NCBI GenBank assembly: GCA_039654915.1
Contig: CM077593.1
Span: 37,108,501 to 37,172,500 of the forward strand
DNA from: Aquilaria yunnanensis
Lineage: Eukaryota; Streptophyta; Magnoliopsida; Malvales; Thymelaeaceae
Length of the DNA: 64,000 nt
Direction: 5' to 3'
Made by a program: the position numbers and the translations under genes. Shown piece after piece: positions 24,201 to 35,900 of the stretch (position 1 is the first letter of the stretch; each line of letters starts with the position of its first letter). The notes beneath the pieces were generated by a model, which saw only the letters and a program-made list of their open reading frames with translations, was not told the origin of the DNA and searched no databases.

Positions 24201-25046
24201 TGACAGCCGAAGCGCTGTTGCCCTTTGAACCCATAAGCTCAGGTAGAGCGCCACCCTCGGTAAAGGTGGGCGTCACCCCTGAGGAACAGAGTACTAACCT
24301 CGGGAAGGTAGACACCTCGAGCATTCGACCTCGGTGATCCATCATTGCCCCCGGGAGTGACAGTACCGACCTCGAGAATATGGCGCACCACCATCCTCGG
24401 TAAGATGACCTAACCGGCTTCAGAGGAAGAAGACTCACCACCTCCGGCAGGTAAAGACACCCCCGAAAGGGATCATCCGCTCCGAGGGGACTCGCAAATG
24501 ATCGAAGCGACCTCGGATAAATAACCCTCCTGTTCCGAAAATGTCTTTTTTACCGAAGGGATCTCGAGAATACGACAAAAATGGGTAAGGAGCCCCTGAC
24601 ACGCCGCCCTCGTACACGCCCTGACACGCAGACCTACTATGGCCCCGATTCTTGGATAAGACGGCCTATGGCCGGCTAGAGGCCCCCATTCATGAAGGTA
24701 CGAACTACATCCGACAGAACACGTGTCATGATCTGAGCAGGCTATATCAGGCGGATTTCTCCTTAGATCATCCTATAAATATCAGGGAAATGAACTTAGT
24801 AGAGGGGTAAGGGGACTCTTAAAGAAAAACATACCTCCTATTCTTACCATACTCCGTCTCACTAAATACTGCCTTGGGCGTTGGAGGCTCTTTCCCCGGA
24901 AAAGCACTCCGGGGACCTCCTAACCCTTGTTTTTTGAGTATTTCAGACAATCTCTCCCAGCAAGTCCCTTCTTCAGACGTTCCTCCCTTACCGGAAGCCC
25001 CTTTTAGGTTCACCATGTCATACAGCGAAGATGCCGACAGGCATTA
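24201..25046 (+). repeat. 3' LTR of Tat element A
   Basis: Begins TGACAGCCGAAGCGCTG and ends GCATTA just before the CCACA duplication. TATAAATA is at 24774-24781. The ATG-containing end (CACCATGTCATACAGCG) is conserved with the 5' LTR. Confidence 0.9.
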
Positions 25047-26417
25047 CCACACAAAAGCCAAGAGAGAGTATTATCATTTCCATGACTTACCCAAGCCTAA
25101 ATTGGCTTAGGTTTTCCTTTATAATTCTTCAAAGTATGGGTATATTTGGCCACATTAGAGCACCATTAGTCAGGTGAAGGGTTTAGTACCATCAGGAGCC
25201 TAGTTGGTCCTTTGGGTTTGAGGTCCCAATGTGGAAACCTTAGTGCACCTAGGTAGGTTCTAAAGAACCTAGGGAATGAGTCCAACCATGGTCATTGCCA
25301 CTCCACTAGGGTGAACCAAGTAATGGTGGATAGGTATATACCTTAAGTGAAGGTTTAGTGCACTTATAGCTTACACAAGGTTACTTGAGGCACAAGTGAA
25401 AGCCTAGTACACTCTTGGTAAAGTTTTAAGGTGGAAGCTCAGTCACAAGTAACCTAGGCAAGTCTAAGGACTTAAGGTACTATGTGGAGGCTTAGTACAT
25501 CTAATGAGTTCCTTGGAACTCAAGCGAGATGCATCCACCATGTTCACCTGCACAACAATTAAGGGAAGGTTAAAGTTACTGTGTTAGTAAGCTAAGGCTT
25601 ACTAAAAGCAAGTTAGGAGCTAGAACTTGCTAGGTACAGAGTAATGCCCGTTAGAGGACAAATAAAAGGAAGGGTCCCAAGGGACTCGAATATATGCGCA
25701 TACTTTAGGCCTCAGGCTGCAAACGCGTGCAGTAGATTTCATATATCATATAGGTGTGTGTCCTCAGTATTTTGCTTGCAGGTTGAAGGATCCCTTACTG
25801 AGAATCGTTGATTCTCACTCCTTTAGTCTTTGTTGTGCAGATATGTTCTGTAAGGCTGACAACCATTTAGGGTTGTTGAGCTAAGCCTACGAGTAAGTAT
25901 ACGGTTTATTTGAATCTTTATGATTCTAGTTTGTGGTTTGCTTGTTGGTTGCGTTATAGTACTAACTACAAATGTCTTTTAGCCGACAGAGGCTAGTGAA
26001 GCATGAGGGAGGGCTTTTGAGGCTTGCCACTGGGAGTTTACTCTATGGTGGAAGCTTGGTTATAGATCTCAGTAGAGTTGTTCAGTGTATAGTTTTCAGA
26101 CACTAGTTTGCCTCCAATGTTCATATATGAGTAGTGTATTCTAGAGTTCGTTATTGGGTGTGAGTATAGTTTGTTTTTTCTTGGATGTTCACAGTAGTTA
26201 ACCACATAAATGCTTTGTATGCTTTGACGGTTTTGATGTTCGTTTTTAATCATTCAAGTCAAAGCATTTACCCATGCATGATTGCATAATAGGTTAATTA
26301 ACTAGAAACATGAAAGTTTTAACTAGTATGCACGTAATCAATTAGTCAATTGTGACTAGTGTGGGACAAATTCTCATATGTTTCCTGGGCAGGCCCATGA
26401 GGCGCCATGCCATTATG

Positions 26418-26590
26418 TTGTTTGAAAAGTAGTTGTCTATTTGTTTTTTCTAACCCAATGGAGTTATGAAACTAGTTTTATAGATTTATAAACTAAATGA
26501 GTGTCAACTTAATGCTGTTTGTAACTTAAACACCAGAAAGTTGCATAACTGATGAGTCTTCTGCAAAATTTAATAACAGCGGCATAATTA
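26418..26590 (+). repeat. Repeat unit U, right part
   Basis: Continues repeat U after the Tekay solo LTR. It aligns with 58457-58551 (TTTGAAAAGTAGTTGTCTATT, GAAACTAGTTTTA) and then with 60197-60258 (GAAAAGTTGCATAACT, TTTAATAACAG). The second block lies beyond the Mutator-like insertion in U'. Confidence 0.7.
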
Positions 26591-26903
26591 AACCAAAGGA
26601 AACCTGTCGGTAACAAACGACAGACGTCACATAATTCAAACCCTTAAATTAATCTTTTAGTGCCAGCGTGTTCTTAATTAAGCTAGTTTAACTGGGAAAA
26701 ATAGAAGTTCAGTTGCATAATCGAGTGAGAGGGTAAATTTCAGTAGTTTTTCAAAGGTTTTCCAGGAAACTCTGAAGGAAGGAATCTAACCATCCTCGAC
26801 TTCATGTAAATTACGCTAGCGTGTTCTTGTCCGGCTGCGGATTGCAATTGAAAAATTCCCTCGCCCCGTCTCTCTCGTTGGGTGATCCTCCGATTGAAGA
26901 ACA
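26591..26903 (+). promoter_or_regulatory. Upstream region and 5' UTR of the BTB/pentapeptide gene
   Basis: About 300 bp between repeat U and the start codon. The last 80 bp are pyrimidine-rich (CTCGCCCCGTCTCTCTCG), like a plant 5' leader. No convincing TATA box was seen. The core promoter must sit within roughly 0.5 kb of the nested transposon block. Confidence 0.45.
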
Positions 26904-29900
26904 ATGATGAGGGATTCCGATTCGTCGTCTACTGTTCGTCTTAATATCGGTTTCCTTTCTGACCCATTTCCTGTTTTATTTGATAGCTCTTGCGTGTACT
27001 CCAATTTTCCTGTGGATCTTTTTGCCCAGTTTCTGGAGCGCTTTGATTTTGCTCCTGGATTTGATTAGTTTAACAATAGTCAAGAATCGGATAGACCCAT
27101 TTGAAGATCATGCTCTTTCTCTGGTTTTGCTAGTTAATCGAATATTCGTTATGTTTTTCGTTTTTTTTCCCTTCTTTTCCCCTTCTGGGGTGCAGTATAG
27201 TCTTGTACATTGTACAGAAATTACAAATCTGAAATTGCTAGTAGCCCTTTCAGCTCTCCCCTCCTATGATTTGCTTAGAAGGAATGAAATTAATGTGACA
27301 AACGTTCATAACGTGCATTATGTGCAGGAGGGAAGAAATTTTGTACTACTGTAGATACATTGACCCAACGTGATCCGGATTCGATGCTTGCTGCAATGTT
27401 CAGTGGTCGGCATACTGTGTGCCAGGATTCAAATAAGGTAGATCTTTTCGCTCTTTGTTAACATGTTTCTGATTATTTTGGCCTGGTGGATGCAAACTGA
27501 TTGAAGATGATTTTCCACAGAGAAGGAATATATGATTTGATATCGCTGTATTTGCTTAGTGTGGCATAATAGCTAGCTGATTACTATGTGTATATGCAGA
27601 CACATATTGATATTCATTCCTATATGTATTAAAATCTGTTTCCTGATCTCGTGTCCTTGCAGGGATATGTCTTTGTTGATAGAGATGGGAAGCATTTTCG
27701 TCATATCCTGAACTGGTTGAGAGATGGTTTTGTTCCGAGTTTGGTAGAATCTGAGTACTTGGAGCTTCTTCGTGAAGCTGAATATTATCAGCTACTAGTA
27801 AGCAACTATTTCTTCTTCTTCTTTTTTTTGAAATAATAATAATATTTTATGAATAAAGAAAGAGCAATACTAGAAGCATGGGTGAAAAGGAACTCCCTCT
27901 CGAGAGCAGAACTTAAAGTACAAATCAGATCAAGCAAACTCTTCTCCAAAAAAACAAAGGAAAAACTCAAAATCCACTACTTGGTTTGAGTATTTAGCAG
28001 TCAGCTTACATCTTTTGCTACTTTCAAGTAGGCTGATATTATTGATTCCATTTATGTGCTTCTATTGGAAAACATTTTGCACCCAATGTTGCTTTCTGTC
28101 CATGATTCTTGAATTACATGGCAACAACTTGAATCTGGCAAGTACAATCAAAAGCACTTGCCTCACATGCACTGAGGCAAGGCAATTTGAGGCTGGGGCG
28201 CTCCCTATGGCTGAAAGCACCATGATTTCAGCCAAGCGAGCTCCTCTGGTGCTCAGGCAGAACTATTGATGCTCTTCAGACACGCACCTGATTGAAGAAG
28301 GGGGTGTTTTTTGGTCTTTCGACAGATGTGCCCCTAAAGAAAAGGGATTTTAATGGGTTTTAGTTTCTTTAGTCTAGTGAAGTGTGTATTAATGGATTAG
28401 AGTTACTAGCTTGTGGGGAATAATGAAGAAAACAAGCACAGGAATCAAATGATATTATGATGTTATATTGGACTAGGACTAGATTATTATTAGTCAATTC
28501 TTTGTATTTCTATAATTATTTTCAAGTTGTTAAGAGGAGCCTAGCATTAGTTAGCTTACTATTTATTAGTTTTAAAGAATTAGGGCATTCTGGTAATTTA
28601 CTGGTCTGCTGGACATTCCAGAAGGAAAATCTCATGGTGACTGTCTGTCACCATGATGGATGGTCACCGTATAGCATTCCATTTCAGAACTTATCTATGA
28701 GTCTTATCTTAAGTCTATTTAGGTTTTCTTTCTTGTATAGGAGTATTGATTGCTTGTAATAGTTCTCCAAGTCAAACTGTGATTTGAGTACCTTAACTTC
28801 CAGCCATATCACAAATTCCCTTCTGCTGTCCTACATCATGGGTCTGCACTTTTTCTAACGCAAAAAAGAAACAGAGGATGAGGAGAAATAGTGAAAACAA
28901 GACTAAGGTCTGACAGAAAGCTGCTTTAGGCAGAGACTCACGTATTTTTGCACTTAAACTTTTGTTTCAATTTTGTCTTTCTTTTTCGCTTCTTACTCCA
29001 CTAGGTACCTTTTGCAACTAGGTACTCCATTATGATTTTTTTTTCCTTCTTGTTCTCTCTACTATTGTAATAGACAGCTAGAATTGTTTAGCCTTTATTA
29101 TACTTTGCTCTTTTTTCTACAAAAACGCAAAACTTAATCTTGTTAAGATCCAATCACTAGATTTTACTCACGTAACTATATCTTAAAGCAGTTATCTTTG
29201 GGTAAATATATGTGTTGATAATTGGTTTCCTGTTATCACTCTGAATTTTCAATTTGTGTGCTTTAGTTTTTTGGTTCTATTTTGCTCTTCAATAGTTTCT
29301 AACCGGTAGCTATTTCTTTTTAGGTGAAATCTAGCCAGTAGCTATCTTATTTTCTAACAGATTTTCCCTGCTTGTAACGTCATATCTTCCCTGTAATGTT
29401 TTAACTTTATTGCTTATTTCAGTTTTATAATCTTATGAGAGTAATTGTGTGTAAGATAATTCTGTTTACCCAATAGCTTTTAAGCTTTTATTGCGTGCTT
29501 ATTTTCTATGTGTGTCACTTCATCTCGGCAAGTGATTTTTTTTTGCACCTTTTGCTTCGGGCAATAAATGGGCCTAGTGGCTTGAGTGTGCCTTTTGCCT
29601 TTGACAACCTGCTAAAGTTTATGAAGAAGGCCTAGATGAGCTGCATCTACTACTACTACTACTACTACTACTAATGTCATATCCTCCATGTAACGTGCAT
29701 TATGTGCAGGAGGGAAGAAATTTTGTACTACTGCTACCAAGGTGCCAAGTCGAAATAAATAATCTTTGCCACAGCATTTCTGGAATTTTCCTTTTGACTG
29801 CCATGACCTGTTCACAAAAAGATCTTCAGTTATGTAGTACAATTGTTGAGCCTCCCATACAGCCTTTGCTATCTCAAAGTCTTTAAGAATGTGTAAGGCT

Positions 29901-32900
29901 GTCTCAGCCTCCCTGTTGTATTGAGAGCAGGTATCTTGGTTAAGAGGTTTCTTGACTGACAAGCAAGCAGTAGGTAAATAGCTGTGGCATGACCTCCATA
30001 CCAGTATTGTAATCGTACTTGATATCCCCATGTAAGGTTACAATGTTTAGTTATGAGAAAGGGAAGACAATCAACACCTTCTTTGTCTAGGAGCTCATTC
30101 ATTGGGTATGCATGGCATAGTGACTCCTCACAGAATAGTCCCGTTAGAATTAAATTGCCAAAACAAAGAGTCTCTAGGTCTACCACGAAGAAGTGGGATT
30201 GTTTTAATTCTTTAAAAAATGTTAACTTCTTTAATGTTTGCAATCGTGCATTCCTGCTTATAAGTGTGTGGGCATTCCAAATTCAACAGAAATAGAAGTT
30301 TCTTTTTGGGTTTCTGCATGGAGGTGTGCCACACGCACTCACACTGATGGAGCACCTTGGCAGTGACCTCCGTAGGTGTCCAAAAGATGCCCCAAGAATT
30401 AGTTCTATTTCATTTAATTAGCATAACTTATTTTCTTAGTAGGGGCACGATGGCAATTTCCATATTTGTTAGATTGATTCTAGAATTTATTTAGAATCTC
30501 ATTTTGAGTCTATTTTTTAGGAGTTATTTAATTGCTTGTAATATTTGCCCAGTGTTGTTATAATTGCTAGTCATATTAGGAATAGGTTTTCATATCCTAG
30601 AAGGATTGGGGCTCATAAAGCTCTATATAAATCGAGTAACTCCTTTCTGTTTGGCACAAGACCCCCTGGTATCCAGTAGCTCCATGGGCCCTGACTACTT
30701 TAGAATCGAACCGATCTGGACACCATTTCTGGGAAAGGGAGGAGGAGCTCCTTAATGTTCCACCTTACAGGTGTATGGTATTGTATAACTCCAATATTAT
30801 TCAGAGCTGATTATTTAAGAAAAAACTGAGCTTTTATGACTTCTTGGATTCTGTGATGCAATCTAGACATAGGTGTGAATTGTGTGATGCTTAAGAGTCC
30901 CCTGGCTGTGAACACCAAGGTTTTTAATATTTCTTTTCTCTGTTTTATTTTTCCAGCACTTTCACTAATGCTGTTTCAGCCACCTAAATCCTAGTAGTCC
31001 AGCCTTAAGCTAAAATAGCTTCCGCTGTCCATTATACGCACACATATTAGTCTATGAAGTGTCTATCACAGAAGGGACAGAATCACTTAATTGAGATGGA
31101 TCAACAGAAAGCTATGGTTTGGCTTGACTAAATACTCAGAAGGATGACATTTTTGGATAATGCTGGTTGTTTCTTGAATTTCCGGCTACATTCCCTATAA
31201 ATTTAGATGGAGAATTATGAGTGCAGCACATCTTTTTTGTGGCACTTGGAAAAAATAGATCAAGTGTAACATTGAATTTATGAAGAATCAAGATTAATTT
31301 TAAAGTGAATGGCATAAGCTGTGTTGATATTTGTGATTCTTTGAGAAAAGAGAGAAACAAATATACTTTGTTTGACATATCAGTCCAACGCCTAATAGAA
31401 CTTGTCATTAGATAGTTTTCAACAAGTCTGATTTAAACTTTAGTCAGATTAGGTCTTTAAATGACTACTCAAGCATAGCATTTAAATACTTAATTACAAA
31501 CTAATTTAGTTAGCATATTTTATTGGAATTACTTTCTCATTTTGTAGAGCTAAATGATGTATTATAAATTAACATTCTGATAGCTGCATAAATTATTTGT
31601 GAAAAGCTTTTGGTCTGAAATTAAAGGTACAACTCTATATATAAAATGTAACTAATGAAAAATTAAGAAAAACTCTGGCGTTTAAGTTTCTTTTATTTCT
31701 GGAGGTGTGGTGGAGCAACCCTCCCTCCCCCAGCAAGATGAAAAAAAGAGGAGAAGAAAAATCTCTTCAGCTTCACCCCCAGTGGAGGATATTATATTGT
31801 TTGAGTTTTGCGCCATGCTTTCAGTCTTGTGAACCAAGTAGAATAAAGCAAACTCATAAACCTAGCATTGGATCTTTCTTGTGCTTTTTTCCCCCTGTAT
31901 GTTACCAAGATGCTAGTCTACAGTATAAAGCGGACATATTTTAATGACTTTTTTGGTATTCTCTCACGATATTAATGTGAAGAACAAAGGCTTAATGTAC
32001 TGCATGTCTCTTTGGTTGCGAATGTACTATTTTTTTTTTTTTTTAATTTTGTGGGTATTACTAGTTGGTGCTAAAATGTTTCACTTATGTTTCAGGGACT
32101 AATAGATGGAATCAACATTAGTTTGAATAAAAGGAAGGAATCTGATGTGTCAGAGACTGAATTAACGCGTACTGACATCATCAAATGTATACAATTTGAA
32201 AAAGCCAAACTTCGAGGGGTTAACCTTTCAGGCCTTGATCTTTCTAAACTGGTATCACATACTTCTATTTCTCAAGTAAATTACATATCTACTCTTTATA
32301 TGGGATGTCTATATTTGCGGATATTAGAAGTAAAAGTTCAGTTTGGAAGATTTTACATTTTAGATTGCTTTTATTAGGGAGAGAAATCATTTGTTACTGA
32401 CTAGCAACTGTAATTAGATTACCCTACCTCATTCTAATAATCACCTATGAGATAAGACCTTTTATCTAGTTATTTATTTGGTTGCTTTTTTCTCAGGATC
32501 TGTCATATGTGGACTTCAGCTATGGCTGTCTAAAAAGTGTCTTCTTCTCTTGTGCAAATCTACAGTGTGCAAAATTTCGAGTAAGCCTCAAATTCAATTT
32601 TTTCTTTTGTTGACGATGAATAGGACGCTGATGATGTGTGTATCATATATTCAAAATCCCTTCCGTGTTAATTATGAACTGGCCATCTATTGTATCTATT
32701 TGTGTTGAATAATAAGTCATGGGAGATAATATGTAAGGTTAAGAGTTTTGAGTTTCTATAAGAGAAAGGACATAGAACCAATTTTAGTCATGGTATGAAC
32801 TTAATCTGAAAAGAACTGTCACTCAGAACTTTTGTGACACTCCTTACCCCATAAAGAGGTTAATTCTTCCTGGATCTTTACTTAGGACTAGGTTACAATG

Positions 32901-35900
32901 TAACAAAGTCCGCTTATGGTTTGCCATTTAAGAGCAATAGTTGCTTGCTGGTTAATTAAAATCTTTTTCTTGTCACCTAAGTTACTATGTTTGGCCTATG
33001 CCTATGGCTCAACAGAAAATGAAGGTTCGAAATGGGCAGCTCACTTTAGTTCTCATAAACCAAAAAATTCATAAACAAAAACTATATATGTAATTAACTT
33101 CAAATATGCAAAAACGTGCTTGGATTGATATTTTTTCTCAAACGAGATGGAAATGGCATGGTTATGGCTAAGGGAGGAGGTACAAGCTAGATATTTTGAG
33201 AAATTTTCTTTAATCTAACCATTATGTAAACAAAATATCTCACATTTATCTTATTTCATCCATAAGAAATATCCAGTCAACCATCCCATTCCATGAGAGC
33301 CGCCCCTCTCCTCCTTATTTACCCACCTGGGCCTCAATTTAAGGCTTTTGGTGCATTTAAGATCCATGGTTCCAAAGTCATACCTTTATACCACCTATAA
33401 GGGCTAAATGGTAATTTCACTTTTCTCATTTCTTATAAATAGAGATGGATTTAGAAAATCTCATAAAAGTATAAAATTAATATTTTCACCATCTTAACCC
33501 GTTTATTCAATCAATGTTTTGAGTGCTGTGGAAAATTACCAAAATACCCCTCATGTACCGGCTTAGTCAACATGACTATGTTACCCTACATAAACCACTA
33601 TACCCCACAAAAGTGAGACTTTGCTTGCAAATAGGATTCTAAGTATGGGATTTCATATCTGTCCTTTACTTACCTTAGTAATCCGGGATTACATCCTGGG
33701 GAGTTGTTACAGCCCAACCCTTATTCACGATCTTACCATGTTATTTGGTGCGTCCAACACATAAAGACACCCCTTCACAGACTCGGGCATTCAACACTTA
33801 ATTTACTCAAATTCAAAATCAACACAATCACTTCCATCACTTGGCACAACAAACAACATATCTTAATTGTATTATTTAAGCATAAAACAACTTAAATCCC
33901 TTACCAAAATCACTTCAAAATGCAAGCACAAGCCAAGCCACAATAAGGCCTAAGGTTTCAGCCTTCTTAGGGTTCCTAGGTTTTCTTGCTTCGTCTTATC
34001 CTTCACAATTTGGCACCACACACCCTTAATCAACACTATTTTTAGGCTTATGGACCACTTAGAACCAGTAGCTAAGAGAAAATGGAGAGCTTACCTTGAG
34101 CTTGAATTGAAAATCCCTAAAACACCCTTAAGGATGCCTTTGACCCTAGGTTTCTTGCCATATTCTTTGATTTCACCTTTAGGCCCTTCAATTGCAAGCT
34201 AGATCCACCAACTTTGGAGCTTTTTTAGTGGCTTCAATTGAGATTGGGGGTTGGGCCTTGGAGAGGAAGGAGATGAGAGAAATGAGCTAAGTCTTGGGAA
34301 GGTTGTTAACTTAGTCAAAATAAACCAATAACTACACTATTCACTTGACTTTCTTGCCCCCTTGCCTCCTAAGCTCTTTGCCCATGAGACTTGGGCCACT
34401 TCTGGGCGTCTCTTGCCACACACGCACACACACTTAGGGCTTTGAGTCCTACCTTAGGGCCTTAAGCCATCTTACACTGTAAACTTAGGGTTGTTTAGGT
34501 ACTTTACACCTTAGTTCTTGGTTTTAAACAATTAGCTCAATTAAGCTCTTCCTTGTAGTTTCTAAGTCCAATTGAGTCATAAACTTATGGTCTTGACTGC
34601 TTAGTCATTTTACTGATGAAAATTCATTATGGACTCAAACTTTTAAAAGTTTCATTGTTACCCTGACTAAGGGCAAATTCTGTATTTCTCCTTTCAACTG
34701 ATCAGTGGTTGTGTATGGAAAAGACTGATCAAATTATTTTCTTATTCAGGATCCTACTAAGAAATAAAATCTCTTGACATGAAAAATGCCAAAATACCCC
34801 TCATCATGGCTAAATTGCCAAAATGCCGTTAGTGGCCCTTAGGTGCCAATTATGCCTTGGAAGCTATCTTACCCTTATAACTTAAGCTTGGCTTGCAAAT
34901 TTAAGTTTTAATATGAGATTACTTAAACTAACGACTTTTGTTCTTATCTTGCATAATATCAATACATAATCTTGACATCGAATATGCTGCTATTATGATC
35001 ATGCAATTTCTGAATATTGTCTGTTTAATGGGTTCTGTTGTAACTCTATTCTTATTACAGGATGTTGATGCTGAAAACTCTGTCTTTCACAATGCAACTT
35101 TGCGTGAGTAAGATATTCAACAATGTTGATGTTTGAGCTCAAGAGAATGCTTGTGATCATAAGAAATGCATTCTAAAGTATCTTGTGTTGGCTAGGGAAG
35201 GTGTGAGTTTACAGGGGCAAACCTTCGAGGAGCTCTGTTAGCTGGTGCTAATCTCAAGAGTGCAAACTTGCAAGGTAATTTCATCGCTCTCATGAATATA
35301 GTATGTGAATTTGATGTTAACTTGCAGTTAGTAATGCTTTTATCATAGTTCCTGCAATTTAATACTCCCTTGTCCCATATCTATTGAATCATTTGGTTTG
35401 GTGTGGAGATTAAGAAAGTGGAATAAGTTTGTGTTGTTTCCACTTTGCTCTTAACTTCTTGCATGTAAAGGTCGGAAAAAGTGAATATTGAAGTAATAGT
35501 TTCAAGGTTAGTATGGTAAAGTAATTTACTAAATATGAAAATGCTGCAAAGATTTTGGACTGCCCAAAATACAATATGTTGCAATAGTTTTGAGACGGAG
35601 GGAGTATATTGCAATATGATGGTGTCAATTTTTTCTGCCTTCGTTTGTTTGGTTAGTTTTGTGGGTGCTGTATTCTGAGACATGCAAATCAGACCTCAAT
35701 TGCCCCTGCAACCTACTGAGACCACTGCTTTTTATTCAGGATCTGCAGTTCTGATATGGATCTGCAGTTCCCGATATCAGAAAACTTTTTATTGTCGTGA
35801 TGATGGTTGCACTGCTTGCTTTATTATGCATGATATGAACGGAAAATGATACTTTACTATGAATTGTGTAAAGCATTAGAAGTGGCTGATAAGTGAAACG

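Larger units (their letters stand above)
12863..25046 (+). mobile_element. Tat-lineage Ty3/gypsy element A, full length but decayed
   Basis: Two LTRs (12863-13734 and 24201-25046) enclose a primer-binding site, gag, protease, RT, RNase H, a second (archaeal-type) RNase H, integrase and an antisense gene, then a polypurine tract. A perfect CCACA duplication (12858-12862 and 25047-25051) marks integration into the Tekay solo LTR. The dual RNase H and the antisense downstream gene identify the Tat lineage. In-frame stops and frameshifts throughout show it can no longer encode its proteins. It is itself interrupted by a copia solo LTR at 21499-22914; without that, its length is about 10.8 kb. Confidence 0.93.
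11648..26412 (+). mobile_element. Tekay-type solo LTR, split by a nested Tat element
   Basis: The LTR starts TGTTATAGCCCTCATAGC and ends CCATGCCA. A perfect 5-bp duplication TTATG lies on both sides (11643-11647 and 26413-26417). Without the nested element A (12863-25046 plus one copy of its CCACA duplication) it is about 2.58 kb, close to the 2.38-kb LTR at 1947-4324 to which it aligns. The flanking join reads as the uninterrupted repeat U' near 58440-58470, which lacks the insertion. No internal domain is present, so it is a solo LTR left by LTR-LTR recombination. Confidence 0.88.
27798..32095 (+). other. Intron 3 of the FIP2-type gene, repeat-rich
   Basis: This 4.3-kb intron holds a (CTA)9 microsatellite, a 43-bp copy of the exon 2 splice-acceptor region, a minus-strand LINE-like fragment, and LTR-like stretches near 28450-28760 and 30440-30760. 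The latter has a TATATAAA motif at about 30624. No boundaries with target duplications were found for the LTR-like parts. No coding exon is expected here, because exons 3 and 4 join in frame. Confidence 0.6.

Noticed and set aside
29674..29886. 70-codon plus-strand frame in intron 3
   Set aside because: It runs through the 43-bp duplicated acceptor in a frame different from exon 2 and has no known features.
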